This document shows, in pieces, positions 9,409 through 18,161 of a stretch of DNA of 48,089 nt. Both the position numbers and the translations under genes were made by a program. Each line of letters begins with the position of its first letter. Positions within the stretch are counted from its first letter, which is position 1. A model generated the notes under the pieces. That model was given only the letters and a program-made list of their open reading frames with translations. It did not search any database and was not told the origin of the DNA. The stretch spans positions 1-48,089 of the forward strand of contig DRHF01000001.1 of assembly GCA_011049715.1 (NCBI GenBank), read 5' to 3'. The stretch comes from Desulfobacterales bacterium (lineage in GTDB: Bacteria > Desulfobacterota > Desulfobacteria > Desulfobacterales > UBA2156).

Positions 9409-9481
9409 AATAAAACCTCCTCTCTTTCCTTTTGTCAGCAAGAGTCCAAAATTGGATTTTTTACGAATTCATCTTGACGGC

Positions 9482-9628
9482 TTCGTAAAAAGTCCAACTT
9501 CTATGTTGCGCTGCATCCTTCGTCATTCCAGCGTACTGTAAGTACGCCTCATTCCACAGGATTTGCGCGCCTTGAATTTGACCCGCCTCCGGCGGATTAC
9601 TTTGCCGTCTAACTTAGCTTTTTACGAA
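9482..9628. mobile_element. MITE-like repeat element with inverted termini
   Basis: A non-coding element of about 147 bp is bounded by perfect 11-base inverted ends: TTCGTAAAAAG at the left and CTTTTTACGAA at the right. Inside are two strong palindromes, GCGTAC-TGTAA-GTACGC (around 9531-9547) and CCGCC-TCC-GGCGG (around 9583-9595). A 15-base sequence, TTTTTACGAATTCAT, occurs at 9458-9472 and again at 9619-9633. The left copy also pairs with the left terminus to form a hairpin (9454-9467 with 9482-9495). It has no coding capacity, so any movement would need a transposase in trans. It separates rpoZ from greA and may act as a terminator or processing site; that role is inference. Confidence 0.6.
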
Positions 9629-9648
9629 TTCATTTTAATTGAACAAAA

Positions 9649-10116
9649 CTATTTTATTTCAACCAGCTCGTAATTCCTTTTTCCACCGGGTGTCTGCACA
9701 ACAATCCCATTCCCCGGTTTTTTCCCAATAATAGCCTTCCCAAGGGGTGAAACTACAGAGATACGCCCCTCCGTTATATTCGATTCATCCGGCCCCACGA
9801 GTTGATATTCAACATTTTCACCTGTCTGTATGTTTTCCAAAATAACCGTGCATCCAAATAATGCCCGATCTTTGGGGATCGATTTCGGGTCGATGATCTC
9901 TGCGGCGCACAGTTTGTATTCCAGTTCGCCAATCCGGTGATTAAGAAAGCCCTGTCGATCTTTGGCAGCTTCAAACTCGGCATTTTCCGAAAGATCCCCA
10001 TGGGCCCGGGCTTCTTCGATCGATTTGATATTTTGGGGCCGTTCCACCGATTTCAAATGTTTCAGCTCTTTTTTAAGCGTTTGATAGCCTCTACTTGTGA
10101 TGGGAGTCAGGTCCAA
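9649..10116 (-). CDS. greA: Transcription elongation factor GreA
   Basis: GreA rescues backtracked RNA polymerase by stimulating cleavage of the nascent RNA 3' end. Seen: 155 residues with an N-terminal coiled-coil containing DLSENAEFEAAKDRQ, which carries the conserved acidic tip. A C-terminal FKBP-like domain ends in SPLGKAIIGKKPGN and a VQTPGGKRNYELVEI strand. The start is a TTG at 10114-10116, supported by an AGGAGAA five to six bases upstream that overlaps the stop codon of asd. The gap from asd is about nine bases, so the two are probably co-transcribed and translationally linked. Confidence 0.96.
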   Translation of the reverse strand: MDLTPITSRGYQTLKKELKHLKSVERPQNIKSIEEARAHGDLSENAEFEAAKDRQGFLNHRIGELEYKLCAAEIIDPKSIPKDRALFGCTVILENIQTGENVEYQLVGPDESNITEGRISVVSPLGKAIIGKKPGNGIVVQTPGGKRNYELVEIK

Positions 10117-10125
10117 GAGTTTCTC

Positions 10126-11148
10126 CTAAAGATAGTCGCTTGCTAGAACTTCCGCAATTTGTACGGCGTTGGTCGCCGCGCCCTTTCTGATATTATCCGA
10201 AACCACCCACATGTTGATACCATTGGGTATCGATTCATCCTCCCGAATTCTACCGACCAGCGTTACATCCCGGCCGGCAGCGTCGATGGCAAGAGGGTAG
10301 ATATTTTTTTCCGGTTCATCCACCACTTTGATCCCTTTTGCGAGCCTGAGAAGAGATTTTACCTCATCAGCGGTAATGTGTTTTTCCGTTTCCACATTGA
10401 TCGATTCAGAGTGCGCATAAAAAACAGGGACGCGGACGGTTGTAGCTGTTACACCAATGCTATGGTCTTCCAAAATTTTTCTGGTTTCGTTTACCATTTT
10501 CATTTCTTCTTTGGTATAGCCATTTTCTAAAAACGCATCGATATGGGGTAGGCAGTTAAAGGCAATTCGATGGGGGTAGACATTTTTCTTGTAATCGAGA
10601 AAGTTGATTATGGCCCTTGTCTGATCGAAAAGCTCATCAACCGCTTTTTTCCCCGTTCCGGAGACCGCCTGATAAGTTGAAACCACGATCCGTTTTATTC
10701 CGCATTTTTTATATATCGGAGAAAGCGCAACCACCATCTGTATCGTCGAACAATTCGGGTTTGCGATGATCCCTTTATTGATATAGTCTGAGATCGCATG
10801 GGGATTTACTTCCGGAACAACCAGCGGCACCTCTGGATCCATTCGCCATGCACTCGAATTGTCAATTACCACACACCCTTTCTCTTTGGCAAAAGGTGCA
10901 AACCGTTTGCTGGTATTTCCACCTGCGGAAAAGAGAGCGATATCAACACCCCCCAATGACTGTTCCGTCAACTCTTCAACAGCGATGTCATCGCCTCTAA
11001 AGCGAAGTTTTTTTCCTACAGAACGGTGGGAAGCGAGAAATCTAACTGACTTTATTGGAAAATTTCTCTCTTCCAGGGAGGAGATCATCTGGTTCCCAAC
11101 AGCACCGGTTGCACCGGCAACCGCAACATTAAATCTCTTTTCTGCCAT
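10126..11148 (-). CDS. asd: Aspartate-semialdehyde dehydrogenase
   Basis: This enzyme reduces aspartyl phosphate to aspartate semialdehyde with NADPH, feeding lysine/diaminopimelate, threonine and methionine synthesis. Seen: 340 residues, an N-terminal dinucleotide-binding GATGAVG loop (residues 12-18), the substrate-binding IDNSSAWRM region, and the catalytic NPNCST motif with Cys133. The C-terminal RIREDESIPNGINMWV segment is typical. It lies between leuB and greA in the minus-strand block, an order that fits the leu-asd arrangement known in deltaproteobacteria. Confidence 0.96.
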   Translation of the reverse strand: MAEKRFNVAVAGATGAVGNQMISSLEERNFPIKSVRFLASHRSVGKKLRFRGDDIAVEELTEQSLGGVDIALFSAGGNTSKRFAPFAKEKGCVVIDNSSAWRMDPEVPLVVPEVNPHAISDYINKGIIANPNCSTIQMVVALSPIYKKCGIKRIVVSTYQAVSGTGKKAVDELFDQTRAIINFLDYKKNVYPHRIAFNCLPHIDAFLENGYTKEEMKMVNETRKILEDHSIGVTATTVRVPVFYAHSESINVETEKHITADEVKSLLRLAKGIKVVDEPEKNIYPLAIDAAGRDVTLVGRIREDESIPNGINMWVVSDNIRKGAATNAVQIAEVLASDYL

Positions 11149-11198
11149 GATTTCTCTTCTTTTTTTAAATTTCCCTCAACCCCGCTAGTGCAACAGCT

Positions 11199-12308
11199 TC
11201 ATTCGGCCCTGGAAAACTTCAGATCTGCTGCAGCTTGAAAGGAAGCTTTCTTGATATCCCCTGCCACAAGATCCCCAACTTCTTCCGTACGATACCCCAT
11301 CTTACCTGCCGCCGTACTCTTCAAGTGATTTTGTAATACCTTAATGACCCCATTCTCCACAAAGGACGCTGCGAGCTTCTCTCCGAACGTTTCAAGCATC
11401 ATCTGGACTGCTGAAATGGCGGCGATGGGGTTGATCATCTGTTTGCCCGAATATTTTGGTGCAGAACCCCCGATAGGTTCATACATTGAGATACCATCGG
11501 GATTTATGTTTGCACCGGCGGCTACCCCCATTCCACCCTGTATCATTGCGGCAAGATCGGTTATGATATCTCCAAACATGTTGTCTGTCACAATCACATC
11601 GAACCATTCGGGATTTTTAACCATCCACATGCAAACCGCATCAACATGGGCATAATCTGTTTCAATATCTGGATATTCCTCTGCGATTTCGTAAAACACA
11701 CGCTCCCACAGATTAAAAGCATATGTTAATACGTTTGTCTTTCCACAAAGGGTCAGTTTTTTGGCTTTGTTTCGTTTTTGACAGTAATCAAAGGCAAATC
11801 GGATACATCTCTCCACCCCTTTGCGTGTGTGGATAGACTCCTGAAGGGCGACCTCATCCAAAGTGCCACGCTTAAAAGAACCCCCAATACCCGCATAAAG
11901 CCCCTCGGTATTTTCCCGGACCACAACAAAGTCTATATCTTCCGGTCCCTTATCTTTTAAGGGGGTATCGACCCCTTCATACAGTTTCGCTGGTCTCAGG
12001 TTGATGTATTGATCAAAATGCCGCCTGAGTTTCAAAAGGATCCCTTTTTCAAGAATACCCGGCTTTACATCCGGGTGACCGATCGCGCCCAGAAATATGG
12101 CATCCATTTTACCAATCGATTCAAGAATGGTGTCAGGCAGAATCTCACCGGTGGCATTATAGTGTTCACCGCCCAGGCTGTATTTGGTAATCAAGAATTC
12201 GATTCCACACTTACCTGCAATTGTCTCAAGAATTTTAATCCCTTCAGCCGTAACTTCAGGCCCGATCCCATCACCCGGGATGACAGCCAATCGATATGTT
12301 TTTTTCAT
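11199..12308 (-). CDS. leuB: 3-isopropylmalate dehydrogenase (isocitrate/isopropylmalate dehydrogenase family)
   Basis: This is the NAD-dependent oxidative decarboxylation step of leucine synthesis. Seen: 369 residues; an N-terminal AVIPGDGIGPEV; the INLRPAKLYEG arginine motif for the malate moiety; VVVRENTEGLYAG; DNMFGDIITDLAA with metal-binding aspartates; and EPIGGSAPKYSG for adenine binding. The VRENTEGLYAG form is closer to the tartrate/homoisocitrate-like branch than to E. coli LeuB (VRELTGGIYFG), so a related beta-decarboxylating dehydrogenase is possible. The neighbouring asd, pssA and psd genes match the leu context seen in deltaproteobacteria, which favours LeuB. leuA, leuC and leuD are not here. 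Confidence 0.85.
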   Translation of the reverse strand: MKKTYRLAVIPGDGIGPEVTAEGIKILETIAGKCGIEFLITKYSLGGEHYNATGEILPDTILESIGKMDAIFLGAIGHPDVKPGILEKGILLKLRRHFDQYINLRPAKLYEGVDTPLKDKGPEDIDFVVVRENTEGLYAGIGGSFKRGTLDEVALQESIHTRKGVERCIRFAFDYCQKRNKAKKLTLCGKTNVLTYAFNLWERVFYEIAEEYPDIETDYAHVDAVCMWMVKNPEWFDVIVTDNMFGDIITDLAAMIQGGMGVAAGANINPDGISMYEPIGGSAPKYSGKQMINPIAAISAVQMMLETFGEKLAASFVENGVIKVLQNHLKSTAAGKMGYRTEEVGDLVAGDIKKASFQAAADLKFSRAE

Positions 12309-12389
12309 TTTTGCCCCGTTTCTAATTGAAAATACGGATCCCTTTGACCAAAAATGGCCGGCCCTATAAAGAGAACGTAATTACCTTTT

Positions 12390-13178
12390 TTAAATTGAAT
12401 TCGTCCCGTGTTCGTCACTTTTGTGGGTTTCTAATTTTTTATGTCTTAGCTTTGTGTGATACCGAACAGTGGACGCAAGGCCTGAACATATATAGGCAAC
12501 CCCAATAAGAAACAGGGCAATGGATGGCTGTGCGGCGATAAAAATTAATAATAAAATAGCAGCAACCAGAACATTGAAATTCATTTTTTTAAAAAGCTCG
12601 GGTTTTTTTTTCAAACTGTTGTATTTTATTGTACTTACCATTAAAAATGAAAGAAAATATAACATGACAAGAATAAGTACCGGATTTTCATGCCCGATTA
12701 TATTGAATCGGTGAAAAAACAGGATTGTCGTCGCATTCATCCCGGCGCTTGCAGGTATCGGGAGACCCGAAAAATAATCACTGCTTACCGAACCCACCTG
12801 GGTGTTAAAACGAGCTAAACGAAGCGTTCCACACGCCAAGTAAAGAAAAGCGGCAAGCCATCCAAGTCTTCCCAGTGGTTTCAGGGCCCACAGGTATATC
12901 ATTACCCCAGGGGCAAGGCCAAACGATATCAGATCGGCAAGGGAGTCGTATTCAATACCGAATTTGCTGGTCGTATTGGTTGCCCTTGCGATTTTCCCGT
13001 CCAGCATATCAAACATCACACCGATGATTATCGCTATTGATGCTGCAAAAAAATTTTTTTCTATAGAAGCAATGATGGCATAAAAACCGCAAAACAAGTT
13101 CAAAGAAGTGAATATATTCGGTAAAATATAAATTCCTCTATGAACCTTTTCTTTTTCAAATCTCCTTTTTCTTTTCAT
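12390..13178 (-). CDS. pssA: CDP-diacylglycerol-serine O-phosphatidyltransferase PssA
   Basis: This integral membrane enzyme joins CDP-diacylglycerol and serine to give phosphatidylserine. Seen: 262 residues with several hydrophobic helices and the complete CDP-alcohol phosphotransferase motif: Asp57, Asp60-Gly61, Ala64-Arg65, Gly74, Asp78 and Asp82. These residues bind the metal ions and the CDP group. The ATG overlaps the psd stop codon by four bases (ATGA), so the gene is coupled to phosphatidylserine decarboxylase, the next enzyme of the pathway. The C-terminus is basic and cytoplasmic by prediction. Confidence 0.95.
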   Translation of the reverse strand: MKRKRRFEKEKVHRGIYILPNIFTSLNLFCGFYAIIASIEKNFFAASIAIIIGVMFDMLDGKIARATNTTSKFGIEYDSLADLISFGLAPGVMIYLWALKPLGRLGWLAAFLYLACGTLRLARFNTQVGSVSSDYFSGLPIPASAGMNATTILFFHRFNIIGHENPVLILVMLYFLSFLMVSTIKYNSLKKKPELFKKMNFNVLVAAILLLIFIAAQPSIALFLIGVAYICSGLASTVRYHTKLRHKKLETHKSDEHGTNSI

Positions 13179-13846
13179 CGCAAATATCCCAAAACCGACG
13201 CACCGGCCTTCACCTTATCACCCACGGCCACATGGAGTTTTGTTTCAATTGGCAGGTAAATATCAAGCCGAGAACCAAAACGGATCATCCCAAACCGCTC
13301 TCCCCGAACCACATGATCGTTTTCCTGAATCCGGCACACAATACGCCTTGCAATCAGTCCTGCAATCTGAACCACACATATTTTTTTTCCATCTGTGGTC
13401 TTCAGAAAAACAGCATTGTGTTCATTTTTATTAGAGGCCTTGTCCAAATAAGCAGCGAAGAACTTTCCCGGAACATAGCAGATTTTTTTGACTTCCCCTT
13501 CATGCGGAATACGATTGACGTGAACATTAAACACCGACATAAAAATACTGATTCTGTTGCATTCACCGTCAAAAAACTCGGTATCATTCCATCGGCCGGC
13601 TGAAATAACCTTGCCATCAGCCGGAGATACCACGGCTTGATGTCGATCTGCGATAACCCGCTCAGGATCTCGAAAAAAATAACCGATAAAAAGGATCACA
13701 AACAGACCCAGCAGTGTCAGGGTACTCAGCCCCAAAAGGGCAAAGACAGCCGTCATAAAGACGGCTACGGCAATAAAGGGATACCCGGGTCTTGCCACCG
13801 GAAGAATCGTTTTTTTAGGTGGATTAGACCGAGAAACATTATTCAT
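13175..13846 (-). CDS. psd: Phosphatidylserine decarboxylase proenzyme
   Basis: This enzyme decarboxylates phosphatidylserine to phosphatidylethanolamine using a pyruvoyl cofactor. Seen: 223 residues, the short (archaeal/type II-like) class. There is a membrane segment near residues 22-55, an SPADGKV motif (about 74-80), the FMSVFNVHVNRIP motif, and the self-cleavage site Gly191-Ser192 in RFGSRLD, where Ser192 becomes the pyruvoyl group. It overlaps pssA by four bases; both enzymes act in sequence at the inner membrane. The ATG has no strong ribosome binding site. Confidence 0.95.
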   Translation of the reverse strand: MNNVSRSNPPKKTILPVARPGYPFIAVAVFMTAVFALLGLSTLTLLGLFVILFIGYFFRDPERVIADRHQAVVSPADGKVISAGRWNDTEFFDGECNRISIFMSVFNVHVNRIPHEGEVKKICYVPGKFFAAYLDKASNKNEHNAVFLKTTDGKKICVVQIAGLIARRIVCRIQENDHVVRGERFGMIRFGSRLDIYLPIETKLHVAVGDKVKAGASVLGYLR

Positions 13847-13909
13847 AAGAAAATTTTATCTTCGGTTTATCAAAGTATAAAAAAACCTTATCAAAATCAA
13901 TTGCAATTG

Positions 13910-14623
13910 TCAACGAAGATGATTTTTCGATTTGAGATTTTTTTTCTCACCAGCAAGTTCCGCATCTGATTTTCGAATATAATGGGGCACAAATTCGTCG
14001 ATATCATCCGCCATGTCATTTTTAAATCTATAGATACTGATAAGCGCAACTGTGGAGGCCCGAAGTATATTTTGGGATGGGGATAGAAAATAGGCGAGAT
14101 CACCTTTCTCTTTCTCAATAACCTTTTGGTAAGTCTTGGCGCCCTCGCCAAAAAATACACACGGCTCATTGATCTTGGATATCGCTTTTTGGGGCGTCAG
14201 TACCTGTTCTTCGGTCTCTTTTTTTAATCTGCCCTCACAAGATCTGTAAAGTGCAAAATAGACCTCTCCTTTTCGGGCATCCAGGGTCGGGCAGATCAGA
14301 GAGGAGGTAAATGAAAGTTGAAAAGCAAGGGCATCAAGAACAGATACCCCGACCATCGATTTTCCGGATGCCATCGCGAGACCTTTTATCGCACTTATTC
14401 CGATACGCAGGCCTGTAAAACTCCCGGGACCCCTGGTCACTGCGAATCCATCGATATCGGATAAATGGCACCCGGACAGATCGAAAACCTGTTTTACCAT
14501 CCCCATTAGATGTTTTGAATGGGTCTCCCCGCTAATCAAATTGATTTCAGCCATTAAGGTTTCCCCATCCACTATCGCGATGCTACAGCTTTTGGTCGCA
14601 GTGTCAATCGCAAGAATTCTCAT
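13910..14623 (-). CDS. tsaB: tRNA threonylcarbamoyladenosine biosynthesis protein TsaB
   Basis: TsaB is the non-catalytic dimer partner of TsaD in forming the t6A base of ANN-decoding tRNAs. Seen: 237 residues, an N-terminal MRILAIDTATKSCSIAIV strand set of the ASKHA fold, ISGETHSKHLM, and the signature VTRGPGSFTGLRIG. The kinase-type metal-binding histidines of TsaD are absent, as expected for TsaB. It starts about 30 bases downstream of the lon stop codon, so the two are probably one transcript. TsaD, TsaC and TsaE are not in the window. Confidence 0.95.
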   Translation of the reverse strand: MRILAIDTATKSCSIAIVDGETLMAEINLISGETHSKHLMGMVKQVFDLSGCHLSDIDGFAVTRGPGSFTGLRIGISAIKGLAMASGKSMVGVSVLDALAFQLSFTSSLICPTLDARKGEVYFALYRSCEGRLKKETEEQVLTPQKAISKINEPCVFFGEGAKTYQKVIEKEKGDLAYFLSPSQNILRASTVALISIYRFKNDMADDIDEFVPHYIRKSDAELAGEKKNLKSKNHLR

Positions 14624-14652
14624 AAATTTATCAAATAGTTAAAATTTAATTA

Positions 14653-17034
14653 TTAATCTTTAACTTTAAAAACAATCGGTAGAATTTCCTCCATTTGTTT
14701 AACCGAAATAAATTCAATTTTTTGTTTGATGTTCATCGGGATTTCGGTCAAATCCTTCTTGTTCTTTGCAGGGATGACGATCGTGTGGATGCCTGCTCTT
14801 AAAGCGCCCAGCGCTTTTTCCTTTAGACCGCCGATCGGCAGGACCCTCCCCCTCAGTGTAATTTCTCCGGTCATGGCCACATTTTTGTTCACAGGTTCAT
14901 TTTTTATAACCGAAATGATCGCAATGGCGATCGCTATTCCAGCCGACGGGCCATCTTTTGGTATTGAGCCCGCGGGAACATGAATATGCACATCGTAATT
15001 TTCAAAAAAGTTCTCTTCAACCCCAAAGGATTGGAGGTTGGATCTGGTATAGCTCAAAGCAGCACGGGCCGACTCCTGCATGACATCTCCCAGTTGTCCT
15101 GTGATAATCAAATCGCCTTTTCCATGAATAAATGTGGTCTCAACATACAAGACTTCGCCGCCAACCTGTGTCCAAGCCAGGCCGGTCGATAAACCAACCT
15201 GATCATCCTCCTGGTCCATTTCAGTAATATATTTGGGAACCCCAAGATATTTTTGCAGATTACTTTTCTTAATTTTAAACGGTCCGGTCTCTTCTCCTTC
15301 GGCAATTTTTCTTGCCACTTTTCGACAGATGGTTCCCAATTCTCTTTCCAGGTTCCTCAAACCGGCTTCAGATGTGTATTCGGTGATAATTTGAAGCAAT
15401 GCCCCGTTGCTGATGGAAATCGATTTAGGGGTTAATCCGTTATCCTTAATTTGGTCCGGAAAAAGATGCTTTTTCGCAATAATCTTTTTCTCCTCCTCGG
15501 TATATCCTGAAAGATGAATCACCTCCATCCGGTCAAGAAGAGCTGATGGAATGCTATCTGTCAGGTTGGCGGTCAGAATAAACATAACCTTTGAAAGGTC
15601 AAAAGACAGATTAAGATAATTGTCACTAAAAGCGAAGTTCTGTTCAGGGTCGAGGGCTTCTAAGAGGGCAGAAGAAGGATCGCCCCGAAAATCAGAGCCG
15701 AGTTTGTCAATCTCATCCATCATAAATACCGGATTGTTTGTGCCGCACTGTTTTAAGCCCTGTAAAATACGTCCCGGCATCGCTCCGATATATGTCCGCC
15801 GATGCCCTCGGATCTCAGCTTCATCTCGAATGCCGCCGAGGGAAATCCGAATGAATTTACGTTTAATCGCCCTGGCGATCGATTGTCCCAAAGAAGTCTT
15901 TCCAACGCCCGGAGGACCGACGAAGCAGAGGATCGGTCCTTTCATTTTGGGATTGAGACGACGAACACTCAAATATTCCAAAATACGATCCTTAACCTTG
16001 TCAAGCCCATAGTGGTCTTTATCCAGTATCCTTTTTGCGCTTTTGATATTGATGACATATTTTGTTGTCGAGTTCCAGGGTATTTCAACCAGCCAATCCA
16101 GGTATGTCCGTACAACGGAAGCTTCTGCAGAATCAGGATGCATTTGCTCCATTCTCTTTAATTGTTTTTTTGCCTCCCTTTCGGCATCTTTAGACATCCG
16201 GGCTTTTTTAATTTTCTTTTCATATTCTGCCAGTTCCTCCGTTTTCTCGTCGTATTCACCCAGCTCCTTATGAATCGCCCTCACCTGCTCTCTTAAAAAA
16301 TAATCACGTTGGTTTTTTGAAATTTCATCCTTAACATCAGACTGGATCTTCGCTTGCATTACCGAAAGTTCAACCTCACGTGAAAGCAGATCATTAACCG
16401 CTCGAAGACGGTGAACAGGATTGACAATTTCTAAAATACGTTGGGACTTATCCGTTTTTAATTTCAGATTCGAGGCCACAAGGTCAGCGAGCTTTCCGGG
16501 GTCTTCGATGCTCGCAAGGATGGCTTTAACATCCCCTGAGAATTCACCAAGGAGCGCAAGGATTTTCTCGGATTGCTCCCGAACATTCCGCATCAGGGCT
16601 TCTATTTCAAGGTTGATTTTTGCTGTTGGTTTCTCTGAAATCGTTTCAATCTTCACAGTGAAAAACGGTTTTTCGCTGACGTGCCCGATAACTTCTGCTT
16701 TGACAATTCCTTGCACCAAAGCTTTGATCCGTCCATCCGGAAGCTTCAGCATACGCAATATTCGACTTACCGTCCCAACTGGATAGATATCATCCGATTT
16801 CGGGTTCTCAACACCAGGATCTTTTTGAGTGGCTAAAAATATTAATCCGTCCTTTTGAACAGCCTCTTCGACTGCCTGAACAGACTTCTCGCGTCCAACC
16901 AGAAGAGGAAGAACCATGTCGGTAAATATCACGACATCCCGGACCGGCATCAACGGAAGCGTGCCAGGAATTTCTGTGTTTTCCTCATCGTCTTCTAAGA
17001 TCCGAATGAGATCATCTTTATCTGTTTCAGCCAT
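14653..17034 (-). CDS. lon: ATP-dependent protease Lon
   Basis: This cytoplasmic AAA+ serine protease removes misfolded and regulatory proteins. Seen: 793 residues with the N-terminal substrate-binding domain starting PLMPVRDVVIFTDMVLPL, a coiled helical linker, and a AAA+ module with Walker A GPPGVGKTS and Walker B VFMMDEID. The C-terminal protease domain has the dyad Ser697 (in PKDGPSAG) and Lys740 (in GLKEKALG). The 43-residue spacing equals that of E. coli Lon (Ser679/Lys722). The ATG has a weak AGGT upstream. It heads the minus-strand block that continues with tsaB and perhaps psd. The family often responds to heat shock, but I saw no clear sigma-32 promoter. Confidence 0.97.
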   Translation of the reverse strand: MAETDKDDLIRILEDDEENTEIPGTLPLMPVRDVVIFTDMVLPLLVGREKSVQAVEEAVQKDGLIFLATQKDPGVENPKSDDIYPVGTVSRILRMLKLPDGRIKALVQGIVKAEVIGHVSEKPFFTVKIETISEKPTAKINLEIEALMRNVREQSEKILALLGEFSGDVKAILASIEDPGKLADLVASNLKLKTDKSQRILEIVNPVHRLRAVNDLLSREVELSVMQAKIQSDVKDEISKNQRDYFLREQVRAIHKELGEYDEKTEELAEYEKKIKKARMSKDAEREAKKQLKRMEQMHPDSAEASVVRTYLDWLVEIPWNSTTKYVINIKSAKRILDKDHYGLDKVKDRILEYLSVRRLNPKMKGPILCFVGPPGVGKTSLGQSIARAIKRKFIRISLGGIRDEAEIRGHRRTYIGAMPGRILQGLKQCGTNNPVFMMDEIDKLGSDFRGDPSSALLEALDPEQNFAFSDNYLNLSFDLSKVMFILTANLTDSIPSALLDRMEVIHLSGYTEEEKKIIAKKHLFPDQIKDNGLTPKSISISNGALLQIITEYTSEAGLRNLERELGTICRKVARKIAEGEETGPFKIKKSNLQKYLGVPKYITEMDQEDDQVGLSTGLAWTQVGGEVLYVETTFIHGKGDLIITGQLGDVMQESARAALSYTRSNLQSFGVEENFFENYDVHIHVPAGSIPKDGPSAGIAIAIAIISVIKNEPVNKNVAMTGEITLRGRVLPIGGLKEKALGALRAGIHTIVIPAKNKKDLTEIPMNIKQKIEFISVKQMEEILPIVFKVKD

Positions 17035-17372
17035 ATTTTATACCTGTTTTAGCAGGAAAATAAATTTTTTCCAAACAACGCTTGAATATTTTTTATGAAG
17101 TTGAACCGCCTATCAGGAAACGGCGCCAAACGGCCCCCCATTTTGTTCAACCGCGTGATTGACGTCACCTGCCCGAAAAATTTTTGAAATGAAGGGGCGT
17201 AATAATATAAGACTTTATTTTTCTTTGACAATATCTATCTTGATTTTTTTAAATGATAACAATACTCTTTTGAAAAATCCTGCAGTCTGCCTGGAGCGAA
17301 CGGGGAATGCACTGGCGATCCAGCACCGGCTCGCATAGAATATTGAGCACACGAGGGTAAAGGGAGAAAGGG
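17035..17372. promoter_or_regulatory. Divergent intergenic region between lon and the prepilin peptidase gene
   Basis: This is 338 bases without a gene, and it should hold promoters for both directions. A TTGACA at 17225-17230 is followed 17-18 bases later by an AT-rich TTTAAAT stretch that could serve as a -10 for the plus strand, but it matches only four of six positions. An 8-base palindrome TGACGTCA lies at 17160-17167. A spaced inverted pair, GTTGAAC (17100-17106) and GTTCAAC (17145-17151), may be a regulator site. None of these is firm. Confidence 0.3.
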
Positions 17373-18152
17373 TTGAATATACCTGAAACCGGTTTTGCGG
17401 GGATAGTTGCATTTATTTTTGGGACATGCATCGGAAGCTTCGTGAATGTTTGCATCTATCGGATTCCCAACTCAACCTCAATCATTTACCCACCTTCCGC
17501 TTGTCCACATTGCAATACCCCAATACGCTTTTACGACAACATTCCTCTGCTCAGTTATCTCTGGCTCAGGGGACGATGTCGACAATGTAACGTATCCATT
17601 TCATTCCGATATTTTCTTGTGGAAATCATAGGGGGAGGATTTGCCCTGGCCACTCTCTTAAATTTTGGTTTTACATTCGAAGGATTGATCTATTATAGTT
17701 TTATCACAATTTTGCTCATTATATCTTTCATTGATATTGACAGCAAAACGATCCCGGACATAATAACCATTCCCGGAATACCTGTCTTTTTTTCTGCTTC
17801 TTTTGCACTGCCAAAGGTGACATACATCGACACTGCCCTTGGGATACTTGTCGGAGGCGGAAGTCTTTTCATCGTTGCGTTGATCTATTATCTATTAACT
17901 AAAAAAGAAGGGATGGGGGGCGGTGATATCAAGCTTTTAGCGATGATCGGCGCCACTATCGGGTGGAAAGGTGTTGTCTTTACTGTTTTTATTGCATCTG
18001 TAGTCGGCACGTTGACCGGCTTGTTAATGATGCTCAGTACGAAAAGCAGCATGAAGATGGCGGTTCCGTTTGGTCCGTTTCTCTCAATCGGTGCTATCAT
18101 TTATATTTTTTTTGGAACCCCGATGACATTTTGGTATCTTCATATGTTCTAA
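17373..18152 (+). CDS. pilD: Type IV prepilin peptidase/N-methyltransferase (PilD/GspO family)
   Basis: This inner-membrane aspartyl protease cleaves prepilin and pseudopilin leaders and methylates the new N-terminus. Seen: 259 residues; an N-terminal DiS_P_DiS domain with two CxxC pairs (Cys44/Cys47 and Cys69/Cys72) around a YDNIPLLSYLWLRGRC loop; then membrane helices carrying the two catalytic aspartate sites, FIDIDSKTIPD (Asp121 region) and GGGDIKL (Asp185). The start is a TTG preceded by AGGGAGAAAGG. It is not next to pilin genes here, so it probably serves pili or type II secretion genes elsewhere. The LysE-type gene follows after about ten bases. Confidence 0.93.
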   Translation: MNIPETGFAGIVAFIFGTCIGSFVNVCIYRIPNSTSIIYPPSACPHCNTPIRFYDNIPLLSYLWLRGRCRQCNVSISFRYFLVEIIGGGFALATLLNFGFTFEGLIYYSFITILLIISFIDIDSKTIPDIITIPGIPVFFSASFALPKVTYIDTALGILVGGGSLFIVALIYYLLTKKEGMGGGDIKLLAMIGATIGWKGVVFTVFIASVVGTLTGLLMMLSTKSSMKMAVPFGPFLSIGAIIYIFFGTPMTFWYLHMF

Positions 18153-18161
18153 CCGCCTTGT

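Noticed and set aside
9409-9441. ATG start for rpoZ giving 89 residues
   Set aside because: The AGGAGG lies inside this extension and the TTG start gives the usual RpoZ N-terminus.
17136-17143. CCCCATTT as a sigma-32 -10 element for lon
   Set aside because: It is on the plus strand, pointing away from lon, and has no -35 at the proper distance.
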